Of a DNA stretch of 64,000 nt, positions 32,770 to 44,042 are shown in pieces. Below the pieces are notes generated by a model that saw only the letters and a list, made by a program, of their open reading frames with translations, did no database searches and had not been told where the DNA came from. Made by a program: the position numbers and the translations under genes. This DNA comes from Dryococelus australis. Lineage: Eukaryota > Arthropoda > Insecta > Phasmatodea > Phasmatidae. The stretch lies in assembly GCA_029891345.1 (NCBI GenBank), contig CM057002.1, positions 67,040,590 to 67,104,589 of the forward strand. Direction: 5' to 3'. Position 1 is the stretch's first letter. The number at the start of each line of letters is the position of its first letter.

Positions 32770-33010
32770 TATAGGCTGTTCACGGTAAAGTGAGCACTTT
32801 TGAGGCCCTAGTTACTTTTTCCTTTCCGACATTTTTTATCCTTTCAACTACATTTACAAATAAATATTCCCTTGTAAATAATAAAGACAGTTTGTAGATT
32901 CCACCGCTCTTGGAAGTTAATGTCTAAGGCTAAAATATAATTTATTTATTTATTATTATTCCAACTGAGAAAGCTTTCAAAAGTGCTCACTTTACCTTGA
33001 ATAGCCTATA
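32770..33010 (+). mobile_element. MITE, short form (241 bp), well preserved
   Basis: Termini TATAGGCTGTTCACGGTAAAG and CTTTACCTTGAATAGCCTATA. The left end matches the family consensus exactly. Confidence 0.93.
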
Positions 33011-33511
33011 ACAGAATGTTCTATTGCTAGTACTGAACAGTTCTGTAATCGGGTTTGAAGGCAGTAATAGCAATAGAATATTATTTTAATAATTACAATC
33101 ATAGCTGTAGTGGGAAAAATGTAAATATTGTTGAAGTTGTTCTGTTGGAGGTGTTATCTGTTCTGTAATAGGAACACAGTGTTCTGCTGTAGCAACTACT
33201 TGCAGGAATACAACAAACAGTTTTGTGCTATCTATGTTAGCGATACTTAGATTGAACCTACAACGCATTAGATCACTCTCTCTATTTAAACGATCTATAT
33301 GGTTCCTACTATCATGTATTTTTTCTCAATGCGACACCAACATAAGGGCGACTAAGTGCGCCATGGCCACTAAACTCAAGGCTTGGAATTGGGGCACAGA
33401 GATCTCGTCGTGCTGATATGGGACTTCAAGCGGTAACCCATCATTTAATTGGCGGAAATTTAGCAACGAAGTTTAGTGCAGGCTTGTATCATAGTTACTT
33501 TAACGATTGGC

Positions 33512-33820
33512 TCATAGGTAGAGACCTGCAAAATTCGCGTTATTATTTGAGGAGGACAAGTTAAACTTCAAACACGCGTACCTTCGCAGCATGTTTGTCA
33601 TAGGACCTTCTTTATTTCACACGCCCTGAGTAACTCTCTGCTTATAAATGAACGCTTCACAACTATGTGGTCTGATCACGTGCAGTTCAGTCAGAAAGGA
33701 CGTGGCTTCACAGCTATACGTGTTGGCAGAAAAGCAGTTCAATGTGGGACACGGAGATTGGTTGTGCGCAGCCAGCGAGATCGGTCTACCTCATTCTCTT
33801 TAATCTATGTCCCGAACGTC
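33512..33820. mobile_element. partial MITE of the GACGTGCAAAATTCGCG family
   Basis: The left end AGAGACCTGCAAAATTCGCG matches 34929-35222. The interior (CACACGCCCT, GAACGC.TC, ATCACGTG) matches 36608-36780. The right end is not seen. Confidence 0.55.
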
Positions 33821-34009
33821 GTACAATTGTTACAAATTCACAGTCTCTGTTATTTAGTAACTAATACTGCCGAGGAGAAATGCGTGATTGCTTTGTGGCG
33901 ACTACAGAGGAAGTATCATCAACGGTAGACACGCGATACCGACTGAACTATACTCCATTACACGATTACTTACAACTATCCTGAAGCACAGCTGAAGTTC
34001 TCCTTTCAG

Positions 34010-34380
34010 AATATTCCTCCACCTCACGCAAACAAAGCTTAAAAACGACATCAGAGACACAACGCAGTGCATTCGCGAGCAGTCATTGTAATATTATATT
34101 GCATTAGAACTAATTCTCACTAGGTACTACCAACACACGCATTTTCTCTCTGTCTTTGTTCATATTATTTATAAACGAAATATTGTAATTTATATATAAT
34201 ATATGTAAAGGTTCAATTTAACCAAAAATAAAGTACTTTCATGTTAACACATGCAGTTACAAAACGCTTGTGATACGGTACATATTTAGGCAAGAAGCAC
34301 TCGCATCATACACAGGATGTTTTTTCAAAGGTTTGATCATACACGTGTGAAGAAACTGCTAATAGACTATAAGAGAACAG
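34010..34380. repeat. dispersed repeat pair, copy A
   Basis: Collinear but diverged from 46040-46405. Shared blocks are GCAAACAAAGCTTAA, CTAGG...(T/C)GCCAACACACATTTT-like, TATAAATTATAAATTAAATATT-like, and GTGTGAAGAAAC near the end. Confidence 0.65.
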
Positions 34381-34399
34381 CGTCTGTTCTCCACGTTAA

Positions 34400-34705
34400 C
34401 CCTTTCAGTCAAAAATAAATATATAATTCTAGACGTTGCAAGAAACAAATTTTTTTGTTCGGAAATATACTGATATCCAGACGACGCTTTGTCTTACATC
34501 GGGACCAATAGATATCTATCTGTGCTTTATGTTACTGGCAGCAGTGGTTTACGAGGCTACGGAACATAGTCTCAGCAGAAATTCTCTCCCCCACACGTAG
34601 CGAAACTTTCTCATTGGACGGTATGTTCTGCTGTGTACAGCGCAGACCATTCACGCCACTTCATATGCAACGTCCCCCAGCTAGAGAACACTCTGGCTGA
34701 AAGGG
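34400..34705 (+). mobile_element. piggyBac-like MITE, copy 1
   Basis: CCCTTTCAGTC at the left and GGCTGAAAGGG at the right are inverted ends. TTAA stands at 34396-34399 and a one-base variant ATAA at the right (34706-34709). The subterminal AGACGTTGCAAGAAACAAATTT is shared with 46948-47243. Confidence 0.75.
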
Positions 34706-34928
34706 ATAAGGGCGCAGAGTACCTAAGGGGGTAGTTTTCCCACCATCTTCGATTTATTTTTGTTTCGCAGTAGCTTGCTTTTCACATTAAATATTTGGAA
34801 ACGAGACACCCCCCCCCCCCCCTCCCCCAGAGAATACGGCATTTCTCAACAAACATTTTTAAGTCCACAATATTTTGCCCATAGTGTTTTTGTTGCATCT
34901 GGTGCAGTAACAAAATTAACTCATAATT

Positions 34929-35222
34929 AAAGACGTTCAAAATTCGCGTTATTATTTGGTACCATGCTGGACTTCAATGCCCTATATCTGCCTGAGTGTA
35001 ATTCGTACTTCCATTGGCTACTGGCAACTATACACCGACATTACTGTCTGTGTCCGCTTCAGGGCTGATTGGTTGCTCAGAAGTTCATATTTAGCTATTG
35101 GCTAAAAGCGTTCCTTGAGACGCACCACACAAGTTGTCGTCGAATAGCTGAAGAGAAACGAGCACACAACATCTCGCAGTTTAATCTGCGGTCACAAAAT
35201 AACGCAAATTTTGCACGTCTAT
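34929..35222 (+). mobile_element. MITE of the GACGTGCAAAATTCGCG family, full length
   Basis: Inverted ends: AGACGTTCAAAATTCGCG at the left and CGCAAATTTTGCACGTCT at the right, next to TA-containing flanks. About 294 bp and non-coding. Confidence 0.8.
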
Positions 35223-35764
35223 AGTCATAATTTAATAATAGCTTTTGCCCGTTACTTTGTCCGCGCGGAATTCGTGTTTTCGTTGCAATATTTTTATAAC
35301 AGAAAATATGTCTTTAAAATTTAATACGTATTTTAAAAATAGAACGTAACTGAATGCAAGCCCAAAAATAAGAGAATTAAGGCTGTTAAGTTAGGCTTTG
35401 CATAACACTTCCTTGTAAACAATGTTCTGTAACCATTTTAGTTCATAGAACCGTTTTAGTATTGGTTAGTAAACGGTTAACCATGTTTTTAATTATTTAC
35501 TTTTATAACACTTTCACGAAATTAATAGTTAATAGGATCATCCAATATTTTTTTCTCCATGCAAATTTTGAACCGCCATTCCACCGATTTGGAGTAGAAT
35601 TTTGAAAAATCCCTACTTAAGGACTGCCTACATTACACTGTTTCCTCCAGATTCCTAATGCTAACGTTTCAATTGCAATATTAACTAGGAACTGCAAATC
35701 GAAAAGCGATATGCATAACTACAGGACAGCAAGGGCGCAACCACAACTGGAGAATACAGAGATA

Positions 35765-36140
35765 AACACACGCTGCCGCTTATTCGTCTTCTGCACATGT
35801 ACCCAACGCTGACCTACCGCAGAGGAACACAACTGCCAAACACACGTGGTCAACAGCGATGAACGTGTTTGTTTATATCTTAATTGTTAAACTATAAGCA
35901 ATATTATACATATAAGCAGTTGAATGTTGGGACACGTAGACTGTTTGTGCGCAGCCAGCGAGAGCGCTCTGCCTCATATTAAGTGTATGGTTCCAACTAC
36001 GACCGTAGAACACAGGTCTGGACACTCGCCTATCAACAATGTTAGCGAATTGACCCCCTTATATGCTCATTTAGTTCATGCAGTACCCGCAGAGCGCTGC
36101 AAGCAAACTAGCGTTGTTAGCATTGCTGGTATAGGGATAA
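35765..36140. repeat. dispersed repeat, copy A
   Basis: Shares CGCTTATTCGTCTT.TG.AGCATGTAC-type sequence and GACCTACC.CA.AGGAACACAACTG with 47595-47700. CAGCCAGCGAGA.CG.TCT is shared with 33765-33810 and 47890-47930. Confidence 0.6.
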
Positions 36141-36376
36141 CACCATAGAGATATGAATGTCATTTTACCATGTCAACAGCACTACTTCGGTAGTAGCGCT
36201 CTGCGGCTGGTTCATCAACTAAATGGGTCAATAAGGGCGTCAACTTTTCAAACTAATGTCCTGAACTGTGTTCTACGGCCGTGATTTTAACATGTGGCTT
36301 GTCAGTGACGCCATTTTGGTGGCGTGTTCTACTGGAGATCGCGAAATGAAAGACTGTTTCTCCTTTATACTCTTAA

Positions 36377-36500
36377 GTATAGGCTGTTTACGGTAAACCG
36401 AGCAATTCTGAAATCAACTTTTGAAAAATGGCACTGTCCGCCTTACGTGCGTACTGTATATTTTAACCCTTTCATTCTCACGTTAATATTGTTTTATTGC
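36377..36500 (+). mobile_element. partial MITE (CTGTTCACGGTAAAGTG family)
   Basis: The left end TATAGGCTGTTTACGGTAAAC followed by TTTTGAAAAATGGCACTG is the family start. The right end is missing. Confidence 0.65.
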
Positions 36501-36607
36501 TTGTGTTGCGTATAAGAACATTTTTGATACGTGCTGTACTTGAGCAGACAAAGAACTTGTTTCTTGATCTCAACCAGCAGGCTGCGGGCCTTGTGTTGTG
36601 TGATCAA

Positions 36608-36860
36608 TAGAGACGTGCAAAACTCGCGTTATTTACTGGCGTCAAGTTGTATTTCAAGGAAGTGTAAATAGCACTACGTTATTAATTCCACCATACTTCA
36701 TTTGACACGCCCTATAAACTTTACGCCAATGGATGAACGCGTCATAATGGTGCGTCCGAATCACGTGATATGTTTTCAGAAGAGTAATGTTTTTACACCC
36801 AGATAGCATCCAATGAACTAACGACACAGGCTTAAGTGCCACAGGGCTGTGGAACAAGTC
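36608..36860. mobile_element. partial MITE of the GACGTGCAAAATTCGCG family
   Basis: Starts AGAGACGTGCAAAACTCGCG. Its interior, with GACACGCCCTATAAAC and ATCACGTGATAT, parallels 33512-33820. Confidence 0.55.
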
Positions 36861-37020
36861 ATAACGTAGTTTACGAACCAGTTTCCCATAATGTCTCGCA
36901 GAGTACAGTGCCGGTCAAATATAACCTTCCTCTGCAACATGTAGACAAGTTTATGCGTATAATGAGAATGAGAGGGTTAGCAGTAAGACTGACTGGCGTG
37001 CATCCAGTAAAGTTGGTAAC

Positions 37021-37188
37021 AAAAAGGGGAGGGGGGAGCAGGTACATGTCATAACGTGGAGTTAAGTGTGGGGGGAAGCAGGTACATGTCATAACGTGGA
37101 GTTAAGTGTGGGGGAAGCAGGTACATGTCATAACATGGAGTTAAGTGTGGGGGGAAGCAGGTACGTGTCATAACGTGGAGTTAAGTGT
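37021..37188. repeat. 40-bp minisatellite, 4 copies
   Basis: Units contain GGGGGGAAGCAGGTACATGTC followed by ATAACGTGGAGTTAAGTGTG. The G-run length varies among copies. Confidence 0.92.
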
Positions 37189-37257
37189 GTTTGGTAAATA
37201 TTTGTGAATACTGAAGTTATTTCTTTTCCGTTCGGTTTTTTTCAATGCATGTAAGTG

Positions 37258-37682
37258 TAAAGTCTGTTCACGATGAAGTGAGCACTTTTGAAATGAACCT
37301 TAGGAAAATGTCACTGCCCCTGAATTCATATATTTTAATGGACGCGCAGAGTAACATTAGCCCAGTAAAGTTGGTAACTATGGATAGAAATTAGTTCCAT
37401 GTCTTAACGTTTAGTAAAAAGTGTTACGTAACCATTTGTTATAACTTGAATTATTTCTTTCGCTTTCTGATTTTTATAGCACTGAATTGCAAAAATTAGC
37501 AGATTTGTATAATATCTACTTTCCTAATCATTTCACAGTTTTACTTGACCGACGCATGAATAAAGTGATGAGGCCCATAGCAATATTAATTTTACATAAG
37601 GCGGAAGAATACGCAACGAGCATATATGTAGATCTTAAGCAGGGCTTTCAAAAGTGCTCATTTTACCGTGAACAGCCTATAA
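37258..37682 (-). mobile_element. MITE, long form
   Basis: The left end is AGTCTGTTCACGATGAAGTG and the right end CCGTGAACAGCCTATA. The interior is the long-form sequence in reverse orientation: CCTAATCATTTCACAG, GCATGAATAAAGTGATGAGG and GATCTTAAGCAGGGC. Confidence 0.86.
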
Positions 37683-37876
37683 GCATGAGCAAATTTGTAG
37701 AAATATATACTTTTCTAATAATTTCCGTTTCCCTTGACTGACGTATGAATGAAGTGGACAGGCAAATGACTATAGTTGTGTAACACTTGGCGGAAGAATA
37801 CACAATGTGCATATAATTAGATCTTTAAAAAGTCTTTCAACAGTACAGTTCTGTTTACCGCGAACAGCCTATATGG
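37683..37876 (-). mobile_element. partial MITE, long form, abutting the previous copy
   Basis: Contains GTATGAATGAAGTGGACAGG, TTGGCGGAAGAATACAC and the terminal CCGCGAACAGCCTATA. It joins the copy ending at 37682 directly, suggesting tandem or nested insertion. Confidence 0.75.
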
Positions 37877-38051
37877 TGAAAGGTAAAGCGCTATGCTGTA
37901 ACAAAGTCGCAGTCAATACTAGCCGTTGGGGCTACTAGCATACTCTGAGGTCTTCTCTGCTCCAGGACCAGTAAGAAGACTACCATCATCAAGAACCTGC
38001 ACAGATTTTTTTTAAAATTAGTGTTGCCCGTTGTCTAATTAAATGTCTATG

Positions 38052-38476
38052 TATAGGTGGTTCACGGTAAAATGAACCCTTTTGAATGCCCTGCTTAAGA
38101 TCTACTTGTATGCGAGTTGTGTGTTCTTCCGCTTTATGTAAAATTATCATTGCCTTAGGATTCATCATTTAATTCAAGCGTCGGTCAAGTGAAACTGCGA
38201 AATAATAAGAAAAGTAAATATTTTACAAATTTGCTCATTTTTACACTTTGGTGCATTAAAAAAACAGAAAGCGAAATAAATAATTTATGTTGGCTCAAAT
38301 GGTTACCGAACACTTTTTATTAGACGTTAAAGTATGGAACTACTTTCCGTCCTTCGTCACCAACTTTACTTAATGCATGCCACGTAGTGCACCCGTTAAA
38401 ATATATGCAGGCAAGGGCAGTGACTTGTTTGTATGGTTGATTCCGAAAGTGCTCACTTTATCGTGAACAGACTTTA
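38052..38476 (+). mobile_element. MITE, long form (425 bp)
   Basis: Termini TATAGGTGGTTCACGGTAAAATG and CACTTTATCGTGAACAGACTTTA, with the complete long-form interior. Confidence 0.9.
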
Positions 38477-38928
38477 AGAGAAAAACTTAATCTGTTTTTG
38501 CTAGCACAGGACAACGAACTCATGATGGAGGAGGTAGGAATGTATCCCGCCCCTCTGACCTTGGACAACTAGCACAATATATTACTAGGGACAACCGATT
38601 TTCTCGAAAATTTTTCCTGTAGCGTTGTAACTGAACACACTTAAACTAGCATCCACTTCCGTAATAGGGTGGTTTTAAATGCTTCGTGCCCTAGATGTCT
38701 GCCCGCGAATCACAGAGGTTCAGTGACTGATTGGTCCAGTCAAATACCACGTGTCTTCTCGCAAAGACACTGGACAAATAACCAAATGTAAACTGTGGTT
38801 GTGCTCGTAGACTCTTAAGATATACCTGCTTGGAACTCTTTCCCTCGAAAATCAGGTTCCCGTATACATCCAAAATATTAATCAGTGATTACAAACAGTA
38901 GAAATATTTTATTGAATATTCTGTATAG

Positions 38929-39176
38929 AGGAGTGATTTAGACGGCTCTTGACATTGGGGTATTGAGAGCTGATGAGGGTGAAGCTAGGCGAGTATGGAT
39001 CAGTGCCGGAATGTAAGGACGGAGAAACAGGAGATCCCCGAGGTAACCCACCGACCAGCGGCATCGTCATGCACGATTCCCACATGCGAAAATGCGGGAG
39101 TGACCATGCTAGGATTCGAACTCGGTTCGCCAAGGTGGGAGGCGAGTAGTCTGACCACTATAGCATCGCGGCCCCC
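38929..39176 (-). mobile_element. tRNA-derived SINE, copy 7
   Basis: Minus-strand copy with tRNA-like head GGGGCCGCGATGCTATAGTGG and B-box-like segment GAACCGAGTTCGAATCC. Confidence 0.86.
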
Positions 39177-39477
39177 CACAAAAATATTCAGGTAACGAGT
39201 TGTTAAATACTAGCGAATCAACGCAATGCACTAAGGTTTTACTGTCAGTTCAGTGCAGTTCACTGGAAATCAGTTGAAAACACTGTGAATAACAGTAACT
39301 GAAACAATCAGTAGAAATTTACTTATTCAAGAGGAGCAGTTTGAACAAATCTGCAGTCAAATTCACTGATTTGGAGTTTTTTTTTTTTTTTCCAGAATGA
39401 ATACTAGTAACTTGCTGTTTATTTAAAACAACAAGAGTTCAATAAACACATATAAATATGAACGCTGTAAACACGTG

Positions 39478-39721
39478 TATAATCTCTTCACGGTAAAGTG
39501 AGTACTTTTGTGACCCTAGCTAGTTTTTCCTTTAGGCCATATTTAATCGTTTATCCACCTTTTTAATGAAATATTACAGTGTAAGTAATAAGCCCAGTGT
39601 GTATATTCCACAGCATTCATTCGGAAGTTACAGTCTAAGGATATAATGAAATATATTTATTGACTATTATTCCAAATGAGAGAGATTTCAAAAGTGCTCA
39701 CTTTACCGTGAATAGCCTATA
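39478..39721 (+). mobile_element. MITE, short form (244 bp)
   Basis: Termini TATAATCTCTTCACGGTAAAG and CTTTACCGTGAATAGCCTATA; interior as in the other short copies. Confidence 0.9.
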
Positions 39722-39945
39722 GAATGACGTTTACGTGAATAGTCTTAGAGCAAGCGCTTAAGGAAAACGTATTTTTAATAATATGTTCGCGTACATGCCA
39801 CTTGAACTGTGCTGCAGAATGTTTGAAATACTATTATTTTCTTTTACAAAACTACTAAACTTGTCCTCACTACGTGGCAAAGACCCCAGGCAAAGACGAA
39901 ATAGTACTCTCAAGGCGTCGCGCAAACTGTAAATATTATTTTGGA

Positions 39946-39948
<3 letters not shown>

Positions 39949-39999
<51 letters not shown>
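39949..39999. repeat. (TC)n microsatellite
   Basis: About 25 CT/TC units. Confidence 0.97.
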
Positions 40000-40003
<4 letters not shown>

Positions 40004-40099
40004 TCTTTAAAAACTGCTTCCTTCAGGTCGCCGTGTATTACAACGTACTTCCCGGACACGGGCAGAACTACAATAGGAGCCAGGATTGAACTCCTCTAC

Positions 40100-40303
40100 A
40101 GAGTTTCCACCAATAAAATGATACGGTCACTGTTCTCAGGTACAAGCGACACGACGCGAACACTGCACACTAGTTCAGAGCGTTGCGCGTAGCGGCGATG
40201 GGGCACTTGATTCTCTTGTTATTGTAGCCCTTATCGCTCCGGCGCTTCTGAGCGTCAAATGCGAACACAGCTCCAGGTAAGTGACCGTCTTAACGGGTTC
40301 TCC

Positions 40304-40350
<47 letters not shown>

Positions 40351-40750
40351 TGTGTGTGTGTGTGTGTTTTACGAAGCCATCCCATGGCCAGCGCTACAAG
40401 CAGTGAAACAAGAGCGAATCAGAGAGGAGGGGGGAGTTTATGTCGGGCAATGTTGTCTGCGAGGTTGTAGTAACGAGGCACATTACGCCGTCGTCTGGCC
40501 GAGAAGTGCCGCTATTGTGAAGGCGGATCTCATGTTCCAGGGCTAGTTCTTTGCTACCGGCGCACTCAGCTACAATAACCTGCCTTCTCCCGCCATCGAC
40601 GCCGATATACGGAGACTGTGGTATTTACGTCTGGAGCGGAGCTCTCGCAGTCTCCAGCCATGATCCCGGGCTGCAGACACTCAACACCCTCCACGGTCCG
40701 GACACCAATGGCGCCCATAAACCTGGCCAGTCACCATGAACCTCACAACC
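40100..40750. other. GC-richer island
   Basis: Higher G+C and CpG than its surroundings with short frames on the plus strand. No domain or splice-supported coding region is visible. Confidence 0.3.
40302..40368. repeat. (GA)n(TG)n microsatellite
   Basis: GA repeats to about 40348 followed by TG repeats. The frame crossing it is a repeat artefact. Confidence 0.96.
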
Positions 40751-40839
40751 AACCTGTTCCCTAACTGACCCTAAGAAAAATAATTATTCCACAAATGTCG
40801 CTGTCTACAAACACACTACAAAGAGTTTCCATCCGAACA

Positions 40840-40925
40840 TATGTTATATTTGTATATAAGTAAAAACAGATGTTATATTTGTATATAAGTAAAAACAGAT
40901 GTTATATTTGTATATAAGTAAAAAA
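40840..40925. repeat. 29-bp minisatellite, 3 copies
   Basis: Three nearly identical units ATGTTATATTTGTATATAAG plus TAAAAACAG. Confidence 0.92.
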
Positions 40926-41260
40926 ATGCAGTTAACAAGGTTTAGAATGATGGCGTCTCAACAAAGACGATCTCAAAACATAAAAGCACCCAACATGGCT
41001 TAACGATTTTTACGTGAATAGGAAATATTAAATACAAGATTACAAACACCTGTATTTCCCGACTACGCCTTTAAGTAATATTGATCGTATAGTAAGCTTG
41101 AAATACAAGATAAATTTACAAGTTAGTAATAAAGTCGAGAGAGTGTACAGCATCTCAAACGATTATGATAAACTTTGTTTGATTTACATTAAAGTACCTC
41201 GCCAGATCACCCATGCTAACTTCCTTACTGTCTCTGTAGTGTTTCCGTGTGCCTTAGGGT

Positions 41261-41525
41261 ACCGCGGTGGTGTAGTGGTTAGACTACTCACCTCCCACCT
41301 CAGCGAGCAGGGTTTGATTCCCGGCAGGGTTGCTCCTCGATTTTCGTGTGAGGGAATAGAGGCGGACGATGTCGCTGGTCGGCGGGTTTTCTCGCGAATC
41401 TCCCGTTTCCCCCGCCCATGCATTCCGGAGCTGTTTCATACCCACCTCACTTCGCCTTCATCGGCTCTCAAGAACTCGATGTTATTACCCTGCCAGAATC
41501 CTCCAGTCCGCTCCACTCACTCACA
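41261..41525 (+). mobile_element. tRNA-derived SINE, copy 8
   Basis: Plus-strand copy with head ACCGCGGTGGTGTAGTGGTTAG, B-box-like GGTTTGATTCCC, body CGGCGGGTTTTCTCGCG, and ending in CACTCACTCAC. The next MITE starts 28 bases further on. Confidence 0.87.
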
Positions 41526-41552
41526 GACCAGCTGTGCCGTGTGTGTGGCAGG

Positions 41553-41975
41553 TATAGGCTGTTCACGGTAAACTGAGCGCTTTTGACGGCCCTGCATGAG
41601 ATCCTTACATGTGTGCCCGTTGAGTATTCTTCCGCCGTATGTAGAATTAACACAACCATGGGTCTTATCACTTTATTCATGCGTCGGACGAGTGAAACTA
41701 TGAAAATATTATAAAAGTAAATATTTTACAAATCTACTTATTTTACACTTCGCTGCATAATAAAACCGAAAGCGAAAGAAGTAATTTAAGTTATAAAATT
41801 GGTTACCTAACACTTTTTATTCGACTATTAAGATATGGAACTACTTTAGTTTTTATGTTACCAACTTTATTGGGCGCATGTCACGCAGTATGCCCTTTAA
41901 AATACACGCAGGTGGGAGCAGTGAATTTTTTCTAAGGTTGATTTCAAATGTGTTCACTTTATTGCGAACAGCCTT
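41553..41975 (+). mobile_element. MITE, long form (423 bp)
   Basis: Left end TATAGGCTGTTCACGGTAAAC and right end CACTTTATTGCGAACAGCCTT, with the full long-form interior. Confidence 0.9.
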
Positions 41976-42074
41976 GAAGTCCTCGAGGTCTCATCGAAAG
42001 CAAGACGGAGCAAGTCGCTCAGCGTTGGTGGATCAGGGAAGGAATCTGACGTGGCCTGTATTAAGGTACACCCC

Positions 42075-42170
42075 AGCATGAGAAACAATGGAAATCCTAA
42101 ATCAGGATTGCCGAACTGGGATTCGAACCCAGGCCCTCTCTCGATCCGGTTGGTTGAAGGAATCCGAGAT
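42075..42170 (-). mobile_element. tRNA-like SINE fragment
   Basis: The minus strand carries GGGTTCGAATCCCAGTTCGG (B box). The upstream A-box region is degenerate, and it is not an intact tRNA. Confidence 0.5.
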
Positions 42171-42219
42171 AATTACCCTTCAGATCGAATTGAATTTTCT
42201 TGTCGATATAAACCTACGC

Positions 42220-42225
42220 GCGGGC

Positions 42226-42277
<52 letters not shown>
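42220..42277. repeat. (GC)n(GT)n microsatellite
   Basis: GC alternation followed by about 19 GT units, the same architecture as 23229-23289. Confidence 0.96.
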
Positions 42278-42401
42278 TGGTTGCCAAACGCAATCAGTGT
42301 ACACACAAGATGTAACATGTGTTTTCTTGCACATCCAGAAGAAAAACCATATACACTAAAACAGAAAAGTCAACTTTCGAACATCGTGAACTAATGACTT
42401 A

Positions 42402-43298
42402 GGGCCAGTTTCATCACGCGAGATAATGATAGTTTATCGAGATCAACTGACAAATAATCTCGATTATCTGTATTTTATTTTTCACCACGCACATTAATGT
42501 CGATCTTCTCTGAATATCAAGATAAAATATTATCTCGCCGATTTTGGTGGTTTAAGTCACATTATCGGGATCAAATTGTAAAACATAAACAAAAACTTTG
42601 GGAAGGTGATGAGAGGGCAAAGTTATTTCATCGAGAATAAAGAGAACATGGCTCAGGCAATGTACAATTTAATTTCTGAAGAGGAAAGTGATGACGAGGA
42701 TTTTATTGTTCGTCGTCCACGATGTTTACGTGAAAGAATAGATTATTTTGAACTTTATGATGAAGAGATTTTTGAACTACACTTTAGCCTTACTTCAAAC
42801 ACTTCATTGTCTGTTTAAGCCAAACACACGATTGTCAACACGTTCGTCTGCATATGTTTTTCGCGTAAATTATTTTAGTTTATCCCACACCGCCTACACG
42901 AGATGTACAATTGAAAGTATTCACAATCGTCTGCCACAGTTTCGCTTTATTTTGTTGTGCCACAGTATCAGTGTGTTTATTTTCAATGATATTGAAATGC
43001 TCTGTTACTAACTCTTAACAAAATGTGATTTTCATGAATGAGAGACTTCTGCTTCGCTGTTTCCTTACGACCGAAATACCTTCACGACTTGCCATCATTT
43101 TCTCGAAATGATTTCTCCATACAAGTTCCAAGCAAAATCTCTAATGTTTACCAAGACAAAAACGCGATTAAGTCAGAATATCGAGATAATTTTAACGAGA
43201 TATTCTTTAAGGTGATTAAACCTGGTGAAACACTCTCGACATTATCAAGATAAAAACTGATATTCCGAAAAGTTAATCTTCGTTGGTGAAACCGGCCC
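42402..43298 (+). mobile_element. PIF/Harbinger-like DNA transposon, internally deleted (897 bp)
   Basis: GGGCCAGTTTCATCA at the left and TGGTGAAACCGGCCC at the right form inverted ends. TTA precedes the left end and TAA follows the right, which is close to but not an exact TWA duplication. Subterminal ATCGAGAT/ATCTCGAT motifs recur at both ends. It carries a transposase-like N-terminal fragment at 42606. Confidence 0.78.
42606..42818 (+). pseudogene. Harbinger transposase-like N-terminal fragment
   Basis: An open stretch includes EEESDDEDFIVRRPRCLRER followed by DYFELYDEEIFELHF and LT.NTSLS. This resembles the leader of HARBI1-type nucleases (an acidic region, then an R..D.F..LDDE.F...F.LS pattern). 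The ATG at 42651 is a plausible start. The frame stops at 42816-42818, and the DDE nuclease domain is absent. Confidence 0.55.
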
Positions 43299-43519
43299 TA
43301 AGCAGTTTACTTGGAACAGAGAACTGTCGGTATTTAAAACTGTCATATTACGATAACGAGTAAACTACTTGCACTGGAATCCTGCAAATGAAACACCATT
43401 CACATTCTAATTTCCTCTAGTTTTAACTTCTTCATATGAATAGGCATTGTTCCACTTGAAAGGAATTTACTTTCATTTCATTTCCGAAATATCTGCTGTG
43501 CAAGTTTTACATGAAGCAT

Positions 43520-43600
43520 CCTTTGTATGTGTGTGTGTGTGTGCATATGTGTATATATATATACACACACACATACGCACACACGCACAAAGCGAAAGAG
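43520..43600. repeat. mixed (TG)n/(TA)n/(AC)n dinucleotide palindrome
   Basis: TG repeats, a TATATATATA centre and complementary AC repeats make a near-symmetrical inverted dinucleotide tract. Confidence 0.9.
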
Positions 43601-43966
43601 AGAGAAAAGCGCCTTATTACCGCTTGAATATTTCATGACCAGTTGAATTTGAGCGTAGGTACCCGAGTTAAGATTTCCTTTCGTTAATGGAATGTCTTAA
43701 TTGCTAGTCATCTGAGGCGCCTGCCTACAGATCACAGATTATCAGTATCGAGTAAAGTGATTCTGATTGTATCTACTAAGGAACTCAAGAAGAGTTTTGT
43801 CACGAACACACCCTGGCACAAAACACAAGGAAGTTGCAAGTGTGCATGTAGGATACTGAAGCCTGGCATGTGCAAATACCGTGTCACGGGAAATAAGATC
43901 CATATATTGACGTGAATACCCACAGATATCGCAAATTAATTCAAGGAATAACTGAACTGCAGAAAA

Positions 43967-43967
<1 letters not shown>

Positions 43968-44041
<74 letters not shown>
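43968..44041. repeat. (TA)n microsatellite
   Basis: About 36 TA units. Confidence 0.97.
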
Positions 44042-44042
<1 letters not shown>

